From positions 124,001 through 188,000 of the forward strand of contig NZ_PJRO01000011.1 in the NCBI RefSeq assembly GCF_002858745.1: a stretch of 64,000 bases of DNA. The letters are read 5' to 3'. This stretch comes from Mesorhizobium loti. Its GTDB lineage: Bacteria; Pseudomonadota; Alphaproteobacteria; Rhizobiales; Rhizobiaceae. Of this stretch, positions 43,728 through 52,175 are shown piece after piece. The notes under the pieces are model-generated. The model was not told the origin of the DNA, searched no databases, and saw only the letters and a program-made list of their open reading frames with translations. Position 1 is the first letter of the stretch. Each line of letters starts with the position of its first letter. Position numbers and translations under genes: made by a program.

Positions 43728-44285
43728 ATGCGCAAGATCACCAAGCTGTTTTTCGCCGGCACCGTAGCCCTATCCACGCTCGCCGGCATTGCCTATGCCA
43801 AAAATCCGATGGTCGGCGGTGCGCCGATGTATGCCGAGAAGAACATCGTCGAGAACGCCGTCAACTCGAAGGATCACACCACGCTGGTTGCCGCGGTCAA
43901 GGCAGCCGGTCTGGTCGAGACCCTTCAGGGCAAGGGTCCGTTCACGGTCTTCGCGCCGACCAACGAGGCCTTTGCCGCCCTGCCCAAGGGTACGGTCGAA
44001 ACCCTGCTGAAGCCGGAAAACAAGGACAAGCTCACCAAGATTCTGACCTGCCATGTCGTTGCCGCCAAGGCGATGTCCGGCGACGTCGCCAAGATGGTCA
44101 AGGCCGATGGCGGCGCGCACAAGGTCAAGACTGCCGGTGGTTGTGAACTGACGCTCAAGGACAAGGGCGGCAAGGTCACCGTGACGGACGAAAGCGGCAA
44201 TGTCGCCCATGTCACGATCGCCGATGTCGAGCAGTCGAACGGCGTCATCCATGTCATCGACAAGGTTCTGCTGCCCAAGATGTAA
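43728..44285 (+). CDS. secreted fasciclin (FAS1) domain protein
   Basis: A 185-residue exported protein. The signal peptide is residues 1-24 (ITKLFFAGTVALSTLAGIAYA, cut after AYA; written as pieces FFAGTVALS and AGIAYA). One FAS1 domain fills about 40-183: TLVAAVKAAGLVETL, GPFTVFAPTNEAFAALP and HVTIADVEQSNGVIHVIDKVLLP (pieces) are the H1 and H2 landmarks. Single-domain secreted fasciclins are often controlled by ECF sigma factors in alphaproteobacteria and are linked to surface adhesion or stress. AGAGGAG precedes the ATG. The gene lies in line with the sigma/anti-sigma pair. Confidence 0.93.
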   Translation: MRKITKLFFAGTVALSTLAGIAYAKNPMVGGAPMYAEKNIVENAVNSKDHTTLVAAVKAAGLVETLQGKGPFTVFAPTNEAFAALPKGTVETLLKPENKDKLTKILTCHVVAAKAMSGDVAKMVKADGGAHKVKTAGGCELTLKDKGGKVTVTDESGNVAHVTIADVEQSNGVIHVIDKVLLPKM

Positions 44286-44319
44286 CGGCAGGCCGGTTTC
44301 CGGCGAAAAGCTGGAAGAG

Positions 44320-44352
44320 GCGGCCGCGCGTCCCAGAACAGCGCGCGGCCGC
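44320..44352 (+). terminator. GC-rich hairpin after the fasciclin gene
   Basis: GCGGCCGCGCG (44320-44330) and CGCGCGGCCGC (44342-44352) are perfect 11-bp arms. There is only a weak T tail. It separates fasciclin from msrB. Confidence 0.6.
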
Positions 44353-44450
44353 TCTGACTTGGGTCTGGCTGGTCTTGTGATGCGCTCAACCGCAAGTGAT
44401 TTCGCGATCGATGCCAAACCGTGCAGGATACGAAAAAAGGAATGAGGCTT

Positions 44451-44951
44451 ATGGATCGGCGTGATTTCCTTCTTGGCACTGTGGTCGCTGTGACGGCCGG
44501 TGCAGGCGCCTGGGCATTTTCGCGCCTTGGCAGCGCGCAGCCGGCGCGAGCCGAGACTTTCGAAATCCAGAAAAGCGATGCCGAATGGAAAGCGAAGCTG
44601 ACGCCCGAGCAATATAGCGTGCTGCGCCAAGAGGATACGGAATATCCAGGCACCAGCCCGCTGCTCAACGAGCATCGCAAGGGTGTCTTCAGCTGTGCCG
44701 GCTGCGAGCTGCCGCTTTATGCGTCCGAGACGAAATTCGATTCAGGTACTGGCTGGCCGAGCTTCTGGCAGGCCTTGCCCAATGCCGTCGGCACCAACGA
44801 AGACAGGACGCTCGGCATGCTACGGGTGGAATGCCATTGCCGCCGCTGTGGCGGCCATCTCGGTCATATCTTCGACGACGGGCCGCCGCCGACAGGCAAG
44901 CGCCATTGCATCAATGGCGTTGCCCTGAATTTCAAATCCGCCACGGCTTGA
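44451..44951 (+). CDS. msrB: Tat-exported peptide-methionine (R)-S-oxide reductase
   Basis: A 166-residue MsrB that reduces methionine-R-sulfoxide in proteins. A twin-arginine signal with DRRDFLLG and a hydrophobic stretch covers about residues 1-40, so the enzyme should act in the periplasm. The catalytic domain has the two zinc CxxC pairs (FSCAGCELP and CHCRRCGGHLGH), GTGWPSFW and the catalytic Cys in RHCINGVAL. The start is ATG 44451 or ATG 44442 three codons earlier; AAAAAAGGA lies before both. The link to an ECF/anti-sigma pair and fasciclin suggests a response to periplasmic oxidants. Confidence 0.92.
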   Translation: MDRRDFLLGTVVAVTAGAGAWAFSRLGSAQPARAETFEIQKSDAEWKAKLTPEQYSVLRQEDTEYPGTSPLLNEHRKGVFSCAGCELPLYASETKFDSGTGWPSFWQALPNAVGTNEDRTLGMLRVECHCRRCGGHLGHIFDDGPPPTGKRHCINGVALNFKSATA

Positions 44952-44965
44952 CGTTCCACGCGGGA

Positions 44966-46549
44966 TCAGTGGCCGCTGCCGCCTCCACCACCCGCCGCAG
45001 TGGGCGGGCGCTTGATGACCATCACGAAGGCGGCCAGCGAAGCAAACAGCATCGTCAGCAGGTAGAACACGTCCATGAACGACAGCAGCGCCGCCTGCTG
45101 GTGCACGATGCCCGACAGCTTGGAGAGGGCGGCGCTGTTGGCATCCAGTCCACCCTGTGTCTGGAAATTCAGCGTCATGTTGCGCAGCTTGTCCTGTGCC
45201 GCCTCGCTGCCCCACTGCACATGTTCCGACAGGCGGGCGTAGTGGAAGGCATTGCGGTCGATCAGGATCGTATTGATCAGCGCCAGTCCCACCGCGCCGC
45301 CCAGGTTGCGGGTCAGGTTGAACAGGCCTGACGCATTTTTCAGCCGCGATGGGTGCAAGGTGCCGAGCGCGATGTTGTTGATTGCCACCATGCACAGCAT
45401 CATCGAAGCGCCGCGCAGGATCTGCGGGACGAACAGCTCCCAGAAATCCCAGTCAGCGGTGAGATGAGTCATCTGCCAGGTGCCGGCGGCAAAACCGACA
45501 AAGCCGAGCGCGATCATCAGGCGAGGGTCGAGCTTGTTCGACAGGATGCCGGAGACCGGTGCCGTCAGGAACATGGCGAGACCGGACACGAACAGTGCCT
45601 CGCCGATCATCATGGAATCGTAGCCGCGGATACGGCCGAGATAGATCGGGTAGAGATAGGTGAGGCCGTACAGGCCGATGCCCATAACGAAGGAGAACAG
45701 CGAGCCGAAGGCGAAGTTGATGTTGCTGAAGGCGCGCAGGTCGACGATGGGCTCCTCGGCGGTAAACACCCGCCAGAAGAACACAATCGCGCCGACGGTC
45801 ATGACGATGGCGAAGATGAAGACCGACTGTTCCTGCAGCCAGTCATGATTGGGGCCTTCTTCCAGCACATATTCCAGCGAGCCGAGGAAGGCAGCCATGC
45901 CGGCAAGGCCCCACCAGTCGAATTTCTTCAGGAGGCTCATATCTGGCTTGTCGAAATCGATCAGCGTCCAGGCTGCCGTTGCAACCATGATGCCGGGCAC
46001 GACATTGATCAGGAACAGCCAATGCCAGGACATGGCATGGCTGATATAGCCGCCGACCGTCGGGCCGATCGTCGGCGCCAGCGTGGCGACCAGCCCGATC
46101 ATCGGCGAGACGATGGCGCGGCGCGACGGCGGGAAGATGGTGAAGGCGGCCGCGAAGACCGAGGGGATCATGCCACCGCCGATGAAGCCCTGGATCGCAC
46201 GATAGACGATCATCTGGTCGATGTTGGTGGCGGTGGCGGCCAGCGCGCTGGCGGCGGTGAAGCCGGCGGCCGAGATCGTGAACAGCACGCGCGTCGACAG
46301 CATGCGGCTCAGGAACCCCGACAGCGGGATCATGATGACCTCCGCGATCAGATAGGAGGTCTGAACCCACGGGATTTCGTCGGAACTGGCGGAGAGGCCG
46401 GCCTGGATCTCAGCCAGCGACGCCGACACGATCTGGATATCGAGGATCGCCATGAACATGCCGAACACCATCGCCAGGAAAGCGATGATGCGCCGTGGTT
46501 CGATGTGATCGACTGGCCTTGCCGCGGCAACGGCGTCGATGCTCGACAT
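44966..46549 (-). CDS. EmrB/QacA-type MFS drug efflux pump (DHA2 family)
   Basis: A 527-residue inner-membrane pump with 14 predicted membrane segments. LDIQIVSASLAEIQAGLSAS (pieces) and QTSYLIAEVIMIPLSGFLSRM (pieces) at the N terminus and AIQGFIGGGMIPSVFA near residue 115 are typical of the EmrB group. The C terminus has a Gly-rich tail. It works with the HlyD-type adaptor encoded 12 bases upstream, and with TolC elsewhere, to pump drugs across both membranes. The TetR gene divergent from the pair probably represses it. Confidence 0.92.
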   Translation of the reverse strand: MSSIDAVAAARPVDHIEPRRIIAFLAMVFGMFMAILDIQIVSASLAEIQAGLSASSDEIPWVQTSYLIAEVIMIPLSGFLSRMLSTRVLFTISAAGFTAASALAATATNIDQMIVYRAIQGFIGGGMIPSVFAAAFTIFPPSRRAIVSPMIGLVATLAPTIGPTVGGYISHAMSWHWLFLINVVPGIMVATAAWTLIDFDKPDMSLLKKFDWWGLAGMAAFLGSLEYVLEEGPNHDWLQEQSVFIFAIVMTVGAIVFFWRVFTAEEPIVDLRAFSNINFAFGSLFSFVMGIGLYGLTYLYPIYLGRIRGYDSMMIGEALFVSGLAMFLTAPVSGILSNKLDPRLMIALGFVGFAAGTWQMTHLTADWDFWELFVPQILRGASMMLCMVAINNIALGTLHPSRLKNASGLFNLTRNLGGAVGLALINTILIDRNAFHYARLSEHVQWGSEAAQDKLRNMTLNFQTQGGLDANSAALSKLSGIVHQQAALLSFMDVFYLLTMLFASLAAFVMVIKRPPTAAGGGGGSGH

Positions 46550-46561
46550 GGTGGCTTCCTG

Positions 46562-47746
46562 CTACTTGCTCGTTGCAGCCGGTGCGGTGCGGCTGTCGAC
46601 GTCGACAATGACGCTCAGACCCGCGCGCAGTTTGCCCGTTGCGATGGCTTCGGGCGACACGTCGATACGCACGGGCACGCGCTGCACCACCTTTGTGAAG
46701 TTGCCGGTGGCATTTTCCGGCGGCAGCATCGAGAAGACCGCACCCGAGGCTGGCGCCAGCGAGGAGACGGTCCCTTCGATTGTTTCATTGTGCATGGCGT
46801 CGACCGCGATGCGCACCTTTTCGCCCGGAACCAGACGGGCAAGTTGCGTCTCCTTGAAGTTGGCGACGACATAGAGCTTGTTCATCGGCACGATAACCGC
46901 GAGCTTCTGGCCGGGGCTGACGAGATTGCCCTTTTCGACCGAGCGGTTGCCGACGACGCCGTCATAAGGAGCCCGCAGCACGGTGAAGTCGAGGTCGCGC
47001 TCGGCCTTGTCCTTGGTCAGGCGCAGCGATGCCTGCGTGCTGGCCGATTCCGCGCGTTGCGCTTCCAGCACGCCGATATTGGCCTTTGCCGCCGCAATCT
47101 GTGCATCGGCACTGGCAAGCGAAGCACGTGTCTGATCGACCGCCGTCTGCGCATCATCCAGTTGCGCCTGCGTGGCGACATGGGTCTTCACCAGTTGCGC
47201 GGTGCGCCCCTGGGTACGCTGCGCGTTGTCGGCGGCGGCTTGCGCTGAATTCTTCTGCGCCTCCGCCTGCTGCAGGGAGGCGTGCGCAGCGGTGACCTGC
47301 GCGTCAATGCGCGCCAGCGTCTTGTCCAGCGTTGCGATCTGCGCGGCAGCCTGGTCGACGGCGATGCGGTAGTCGCCGGCGTCGACGACGAACAGCGGAT
47401 CGCCGGCTTTCACATGCTGATTGTTCTCGACCTTGATCTGGTCGATGTAGCCCGAAACCTTCGGCGACACGAAAGCCATGTCGGCCTGGACATAGGCATC
47501 GTCGGTCGAGATCATGAAACGGCCGTCTGTCCAGTAGCCATAGCCGTACCAGAGGCCGGCGCCCACCAACCCCAATCCGATGATGGGGAGCAGCAACGAG
47601 CGCACCGAGCGTTTCTTCCTTGCCGGTGCCGGGGTTCCGGCCGCGTTTTCCACCGGCGCGGTCGGCGCTTCGGCGGATGGTGCCTTGGCGTTTGGAAACG
47701 GATGCACCTCAGCTGTGGTCGGTGTAGAAGAGTTCGACATGGTCAT
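46562..47746 (-). CDS. EmrA-type HlyD family efflux adaptor
   Basis: A 394-residue membrane-fusion protein: about 50 cytosolic residues, one membrane span at about 48-68, a lipoyl half motif (GYIDQIKVENNQHVKAGD), an Ala/Gln-rich coiled coil at about 130-240 and the second half (VLRAPYDGVVGNRSVEKGNLVSPGQ in pieces). It connects the EmrB-type pump to an outer-membrane channel. Its start lies next to one of the two TetR-type operators, so it is the first gene of the efflux operon. MTMSNS offers two close ATG starts. Confidence 0.92.
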   Translation of the reverse strand: MTMSNSSTPTTAEVHPFPNAKAPSAEAPTAPVENAAGTPAPARKKRSVRSLLLPIIGLGLVGAGLWYGYGYWTDGRFMISTDDAYVQADMAFVSPKVSGYIDQIKVENNQHVKAGDPLFVVDAGDYRIAVDQAAAQIATLDKTLARIDAQVTAAHASLQQAEAQKNSAQAAADNAQRTQGRTAQLVKTHVATQAQLDDAQTAVDQTRASLASADAQIAAAKANIGVLEAQRAESASTQASLRLTKDKAERDLDFTVLRAPYDGVVGNRSVEKGNLVSPGQKLAVIVPMNKLYVVANFKETQLARLVPGEKVRIAVDAMHNETIEGTVSSLAPASGAVFSMLPPENATGNFTKVVQRVPVRIDVSPEAIATGKLRAGLSVIVDVDSRTAPAATSK

Positions 47747-47766
47747 GCTCTTGTGAGTTGCGAACT

Positions 47767-47780
47767 GAACCGTTCGGTTC
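47767..47780. promoter_or_regulatory. TetR-type operator, site 1
   Basis: GAACCG-TT-CGGTTC, a 6-bp inverted repeat around two bases, lies 20 bases before the efflux adaptor start. Its arms match site 2 at 47822-47839. Confidence 0.7.
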
Positions 47781-47821
47781 GATGTTGACTTAACGTAAGA
47801 ACAAGCTCATATCAAGAGTGA

Positions 47822-47839
47822 TCGAACCGATCGGTTCGA
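47822..47839. promoter_or_regulatory. TetR-type operator, site 2
   Basis: TCGAACCGATCGGTTCGA is a perfect 18-bp palindrome, 20 bases before the TetR start codon. It shares the GAACCG/CGGTTC arms with site 1, so one repressor probably binds both and silences both directions. Confidence 0.75.
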
Positions 47840-47859
47840 ATTATTTACGCGTACAGGAA

Positions 47860-48576
47860 ATGAGCGAGACACTCATAGATACCGAAGCGAAATTGGACAA
47901 AGCCGACGAAGCCGCGGCGCGCGGCCGGCCTGCCGCCGGCCAGGACCCGGTCAAACGCGACCAGATCATGGAGGGCGCCCGCCGCGTCTTCATGGACAAG
48001 GGCTTCGACGCAGCCTCGATGAACGATGTCACCCGCGAGGCCGGTGTCTCCAAAGGCACGATCTATGTCTATTTCGACAACAAGGAAGAGCTGTTCGAGG
48101 CTCTGGTCGAGGAAGAGCGCTGCAAGATATTCCAGAATCTCTATGAGGTTCTGGATCGCGAGGACAATCTGAGGGATGTCCTTGAAGATTTCGGCTTGGC
48201 CCTCTCATACAAGATCACCTCGGACAAGGTGGTGATGGCGCAGCGCACCGTCATCGGTGCCGCGGAGCGGATTCCGGAGCTGGGCCTGCGTTTCTATGAG
48301 GAAGGTCCGAAGAAAGGTCACGCCAAGGTGGAAGCGTTCCTCAACCGGGCGATTGCAAAAGGCCTGCTCGATATTTCCGACGTTGATCTTGCCGCCTACC
48401 AGCTTTCCGAACTCTGCATGGCTGGCCTGCTAAGGCAGCGCCTGTACGGCTATCGCCGCCAGTCGCCCGCCGAGCATGAAATCAGGTATGTGGTGCGGTC
48501 GGGTGTCGATGTCTTCCTGAAAGCCTATGGCACGGAAGCGTTTGCTGCTCAGGACAGGGCCAGGCGTATCGACTGA
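47860..48576 (+). CDS. TetR family repressor of the EmrAB-type pump
   Basis: A 238-residue regulator. The TetR helix-turn-helix covers about 30-80 (RRVFMDKGFDAASMNDVTREAGVSKGTIYVYFDNKEELF, seen as ARRVFMDKGFDAAS and AGVSKGTIYVYFDNK). The C-terminal helical part (TetR_C) would bind a drug-like ligand. ATG 47860 is chosen because CAGGAA precedes it and because the ORF upstream reads through the operator palindrome. The two matching palindromes in the 113-base divergent region make it the likely repressor of the efflux operon and of itself. Confidence 0.92.
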   Translation: MSETLIDTEAKLDKADEAAARGRPAAGQDPVKRDQIMEGARRVFMDKGFDAASMNDVTREAGVSKGTIYVYFDNKEELFEALVEEERCKIFQNLYEVLDREDNLRDVLEDFGLALSYKITSDKVVMAQRTVIGAAERIPELGLRFYEEGPKKGHAKVEAFLNRAIAKGLLDISDVDLAAYQLSELCMAGLLRQRLYGYRRQSPAEHEIRYVVRSGVDVFLKAYGTEAFAAQDRARRID

Positions 48577-48585
48577 CCGATAGTT

Positions 48586-49245
48586 CTATCCGCCATTGGC
48601 CACCAGCACGATCGCTGCGCGCAGTTCCTCGAGCCCGTCGACCTTCTCCGATGACGTTGCCAGCACGCCCGGGAAGGCAGCCGGTCGTTTTTTGATCTTC
48701 GCCAGGGTCTCTTCGATCAGCCGCGGCACCCCGGCGGTCTTGATCTTGTCCGTCTTGGTCAGCACGATCTGGTAGGAGACCGCCGCCTTGTCGAGCAGCG
48801 TCAGCACGTCCTCGTCGTTCTTCTTGATGCCGTGCCGTGCGTCGATCAGCACATAGACACGCTTCAGCGTCACCCTGCCCTTCAGATAGTCGAAGACAAG
48901 CTTCGTCCACTGGTCGACCTGGTCTTTCGGTGCCTGGGCGTAGCCGTAGCCCGGCATGTCGACCAGAGCCAGTGGCGGCAGGTCAGCGCCTTCGCCGGAA
49001 AATCCGTCGGGCACGAAATAGTTGAGCTCCTGCGTGCGCCCCGGCGTGTTGGACGTGCGCGCAAGTCCCTTCTGGCCGACCAGCGCGTTGATCAGCGACG
49101 ACTTGCCAACATTGGAGCGGCCGGCAAAGGCGATTTCGGGTGGACCTTCGGGCGGCAGGAACTTCATGGCGGGGACGCCGCGAATGAAGACCCATGGCCG
49201 CGTGAAGATGTCCTCGCCGACCGCAGTGATTGTTTCTTCGGTCAC
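48586..49245 (-). CDS. engB: ribosome biogenesis GTP-binding protein YsxC/EngB
   Basis: A 219-residue GTPase needed for assembly of the large ribosomal subunit. G1 is AGRSNVGKSS (near residue 42), G2 lies in SNTPGRTQELNYF, G3 is VDMPGYGYA, G4 is LTKTDKIK and G5 is ATSSEKVDG. The start is GTG 49245, which overlaps the stop of the upstream acetyltransferase (GTGA); upstream frame sequence is Arg/His-rich and unlikely. In the relatives I recall, yidC is followed by engB and argB; here a CatB-type gene lies before engB and a larger block after it. Confidence 0.94.
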   Translation of the reverse strand: MTEETITAVGEDIFTRPWVFIRGVPAMKFLPPEGPPEIAFAGRSNVGKSSLINALVGQKGLARTSNTPGRTQELNYFVPDGFSGEGADLPPLALVDMPGYGYAQAPKDQVDQWTKLVFDYLKGRVTLKRVYVLIDARHGIKKNDEDVLTLLDKAAVSYQIVLTKTDKIKTAGVPRLIEETLAKIKKRPAAFPGVLATSSEKVDGLEELRAAIVLVANGG

Positions 49246-49880
49246 GCCGATGCCTCGAGCCGGTCGATGTCGGCGCCACGGATGGCATCGAGGTTGCGGG
49301 TGATCTTGTCTGCCGGCCAGTTCCACCAGGCGATCTGCTGCAGACGCGCAATGGTCTCGTCATCGAAGCGCATCTTCACCACCTTGGCGCTGTTGCCTGC
49401 TGCGATCGCGTAGGGCGGCACGTCGCGCGTCACCACCGATTTGGCGGCGATGATCGCGCCGTCGCCGATGGTCACGCCCGGCATGATCGCGGTGTTCATG
49501 CCGATCCAGACGTCGTTGCCGATCACCGTGTCGCCGCGCAGTTCGGCTTTCCATGTCGCGACATCGAAACCTTTTTCCCAGCCGTGGCTGAAGATGTTGA
49601 AGGGATAGGTCGAGAAGCCGCCCATGACATGGTTGGCGCCGTTCATGATGAAACGGGCGCCTTCGGAAATGGCGCAGAATTTGCCGATGATCAGCTTGTC
49701 GCCGATGAAGGCGTGGTGGTGCAGTACGCAGGTCTCGACGAAACTCTCCGGCCCGGCTGGGTCGTCGTAATAGGTGTAATCGCCGATCTCGATGTTGGGA
49801 GCGTTGACGATCGGCTTCAGGAAGCCGACCCGATTGTGATGCAGCGTCGGATGTTTGGTGTTGGGATTAGGGCCGTTCAT
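49242..49880 (-). CDS. CatB-related (XAT family) O-acetyltransferase
   Basis: A 212-residue hexapeptide-repeat acetyltransferase. YTYYDDPAGPESFVE and FCAISEGARFIMNGANHVMGG (pieces) and GNDVWIGMNTAIMPGVTIGDGAIIAAKSVVTRDVPPYAI (pieces) are the hallmarks of xenobiotic acetyltransferases such as CatB and Vat, with the His of NGANHVM as general base. These enzymes can inactivate chloramphenicol or streptogramins, but chromosomal members have uncertain substrates. Its stop overlaps the engB start by GTGA, so the two are translated together. Confidence 0.9.
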   Translation of the reverse strand: MNGPNPNTKHPTLHHNRVGFLKPIVNAPNIEIGDYTYYDDPAGPESFVETCVLHHHAFIGDKLIIGKFCAISEGARFIMNGANHVMGGFSTYPFNIFSHGWEKGFDVATWKAELRGDTVIGNDVWIGMNTAIMPGVTIGDGAIIAAKSVVTRDVPPYAIAAGNSAKVVKMRFDDETIARLQQIAWWNWPADKITRNLDAIRGADIDRLEASA

Positions 49881-49940
49881 TGTGATCTCCGTCGAGATTG
49901 CGGCGGATCTCGAAGATAGCCCAATCCTTTCGCCAATAGC

Positions 49941-49970
49941 AAAAGGCCCCGGCTATGCCAGGGCCTTTTT
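49941..49970 (-). terminator. Rho-independent terminator of the yidC operon
   Basis: AAAAGGCCC with GGC pairs with GCC and GGGCCTTTTT (49941-49970), with one mismatch. It lies 22 bases after the yidC stop on the minus strand and could act both ways. It separates yidC from the catB-like gene. Confidence 0.85.
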
Positions 49971-49991
49971 CCAAAGAGATGGTTAGGCCCG

Positions 49992-51788
49992 CTATTCCGC
50001 GGGCGTCGGTTTCTTCTTGAACAGGCCGGCCAGATTGTCCCACAGCTCGATCTTGGCGCCCTGCCGTTTCATGATCGCACCCTGTTGCAGGATCGACAGT
50101 AGGTTGTTCCAGGCCCAGTAGATAACCAGACCGGCCGGGAAGCCTGCCATCATGAAGGTGAAGATCACCGGCATCCAGGTGAAGATCGCAGCCTGTGTCG
50201 GATCTGGCGGCGCCGGGTTCATGCGCATCTGCAGGAACATGGTCACACCCATCAGCAGCGGCCAGATGCCGATATGCAGCATGGCAGGTGTGGCGAAAGG
50301 CAACAGGCCGAACAGGTTGAGCAGCGACGTCGGATCGGGTGCTGCCAGGTCGTGGATCCAGCCGAAGAACGGCGCGTGCCGCATTTCGATGGTGACGTAG
50401 AGAACCTTGTAGAGCGCAAAGAACACCGGGATCTGGATCAGCACCGGCCAGCAGCCGGCGATCGGATTGATCTTTTCGGTCTTGTACAGCTCCATCATCG
50501 CCTGTTGCTGCTTCATCTTGTCATCCGCGTACTTCTCGCGGATTTCCAGCATCTTGGGCTGTACCTTCTTCATGTTCGCCATCGACTTGTACGACTTGTT
50601 GGCGAGCGGGAAGAAGATTGCCTTGACGATGACGGTGGTGGCGAGGATCGCCAGGCCGAAATTGCCGAAGAACTTGTAGAGCGTGTCGATCAGCCAGAAC
50701 ATCGGCTTGGTGATGAAGGAGAACCAGCCCCAGTCGATCAGGAGATCGAAGCGGCGGATGTCGAGATCCTTCTCGTAGGCGGTGATCTTCGACACTTCCT
50801 TGGCGCCGGCAAAGACCAGCGATTCCACCGTGGCCGACTGACCGGCCTCGACGGTGATCGGATCGGTCAGGAAGTCCGACTGATAGCGCGGACGGCCGTC
50901 GTCGAAATAGGCGAAGCGCGGCTGGAACGGCTGCTTTTCGGTCGGAACCAGCGTTACCGCCCAGTATTTGTCGGTGATGCCGAGCCAGCCATTGGTCGAC
51001 TTGGCGGGCACATACTGCTTGTCCTTTTCGACGGACGCGTATTTGTGCTCCTGCAGGCCTTCCTCGCCGGTCACGCCGATCAGGCCTTCATGCAGCACAT
51101 AGATCGACGGCGTGCTCGGCTTGTCGAAGCGGGTGACACGGCCATAGTTCGACAGGGTGACCGCCGCCGAACCGGCATTCTGCACGGTGTCCGAAACCTT
51201 GAACATGTAGTTCGCGTCCACCGAGATGGTGCGCTTGAAGGTCAGGCCCTTGTCGTTGGTGTAGGCCAGCGTCACCGGCGTCGTCGGAGTCAATGTCGCG
51301 TTGCCGTCGACCGTCCACACCGTATCCGGGCTTGGCACCTTGCCGGTCGTTTCGTTGCCGACAAAGCCGAGTTCGGCATAGTAGCCGTTCGGCAGGGCCG
51401 ACGGATTGAGCAGCTCGATCTCGGGCGAATTGTTGTCGACAGTCAGCCGGTAGCGCTTCAGCTTGAGGTCGTCGAGACGCGCGCCGGTGAGGTTGATCGA
51501 CCCTTCGAGGCTGGGCGTATCGATCTTGATGCGGCTGGTGGCGGCGAGCGCCTGTTCGCGGCCGGCCGGGGTCGCACCATCGGTGCCTGGCAGGCTCGGC
51601 ACGGCGCCCGACTGTTGTGCGGGGGCTTGTGTGCCAGCAGCCGGTGCCGTCTTGGCCTGGCGCTCTGCCTCGATGCGTGCCGTCTCGCGCTGCGTTTCGA
51701 CGCGGGGGTTCATGTAGAACACCTGCCACAGCGTCAGGATCAGCACCGACAAGGCAATGGTGATGAAGAAATTGCGGTTGTTTTCCAT
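49992..51788 (-). CDS. yidC: membrane protein insertase YidC
   Basis: A 598-residue insertase that helps proteins enter the inner membrane, alone or with SecYEG. The N-terminal span (NNRNFFITIALSVLILTLW, pieces) is followed by a large periplasmic domain (about 60-350) as in other Gram-negative YidC proteins, and a C-terminal five-span OxaA domain (about 370-580: FGLAILATTVIVKAIFFPL; QPKMLEIREKYADDKMKQQQAMMELYK in pieces; WAWNNLLSILQQ). The conserved Arg of the groove is in the first OxaA span region. It follows rnpA and rpmH in the usual order. Confidence 0.96.
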   Translation of the reverse strand: MENNRNFFITIALSVLILTLWQVFYMNPRVETQRETARIEAERQAKTAPAAGTQAPAQQSGAVPSLPGTDGATPAGREQALAATSRIKIDTPSLEGSINLTGARLDDLKLKRYRLTVDNNSPEIELLNPSALPNGYYAELGFVGNETTGKVPSPDTVWTVDGNATLTPTTPVTLAYTNDKGLTFKRTISVDANYMFKVSDTVQNAGSAAVTLSNYGRVTRFDKPSTPSIYVLHEGLIGVTGEEGLQEHKYASVEKDKQYVPAKSTNGWLGITDKYWAVTLVPTEKQPFQPRFAYFDDGRPRYQSDFLTDPITVEAGQSATVESLVFAGAKEVSKITAYEKDLDIRRFDLLIDWGWFSFITKPMFWLIDTLYKFFGNFGLAILATTVIVKAIFFPLANKSYKSMANMKKVQPKMLEIREKYADDKMKQQQAMMELYKTEKINPIAGCWPVLIQIPVFFALYKVLYVTIEMRHAPFFGWIHDLAAPDPTSLLNLFGLLPFATPAMLHIGIWPLLMGVTMFLQMRMNPAPPDPTQAAIFTWMPVIFTFMMAGFPAGLVIYWAWNNLLSILQQGAIMKRQGAKIELWDNLAGLFKKKPTPAE

Positions 51789-51808
51789 CGAGACCTTGGC
51801 CTGTCGCG

Positions 51809-52141
51809 CTAGCGTTTTGCGTGGATACGGCGGGAAAGCTCGGCTTTCAATTCACCGAATGGCGCGGTGAGGACATCCTCGCGCCCCACGATGACATAGT
51901 CATGGCCGCTTTCCATGTCAGCGGCGGCATAAGTGCGCACGGCTTCTTTCAGCCGTCGGCGGACCCGGTTGCGCACGACGGCGTTGCCGACTTTCTTGGT
52001 GACCGTGAACCCGACACGCGGCGCTTCACTATCGCCGCGATTGAGCACTTCAACGAGGAAAAACCGCCCGCGCCGCTTTTCGCCGCGCCGGACGGTCAGG
52101 AAATCCGCGCGCTTCAGAAGCCGTTTGGGTGCCTGTCCCAT
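51809..52141 (-). CDS. rnpA: ribonuclease P protein component
   Basis: A 110-residue basic protein that, with the RNase P RNA, trims the 5' end of tRNA precursors. KRLLKRADFLTVRRGEKRRGRFFLVEV (pieces) and RVGFTVTKKVGNAVVRNRVRRRLKEA (pieces; the RNR motif is VVRNRVRRRLKE) are diagnostic. The start is MGQAPKR at 52141; the longer frame reads through rpmH. It sits between rpmH and yidC in the usual order. Confidence 0.94.
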   Translation of the reverse strand: MGQAPKRLLKRADFLTVRRGEKRRGRFFLVEVLNRGDSEAPRVGFTVTKKVGNAVVRNRVRRRLKEAVRTYAAADMESGHDYVIVGREDVLTAPFGELKAELSRRIHAKR

Positions 52142-52175
52142 TGGCCGGGTCGAGGGCAACGGCCGTGGCGTCCGC

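Noticed and set aside
45353..47248. A 631-codon open frame on the plus strand opposite the efflux pump genes
   Set aside because: Its product is rich in Asp, His, Arg and Gly without any domain, and the minus strand holds two complete, well-known transporter genes. High GC creates such mirror frames.
50274..51812. A 512-codon open frame on the plus strand opposite yidC
   Set aside because: The translation is Arg/Asp/Val-rich without domain, and yidC is unmistakable on the other strand.
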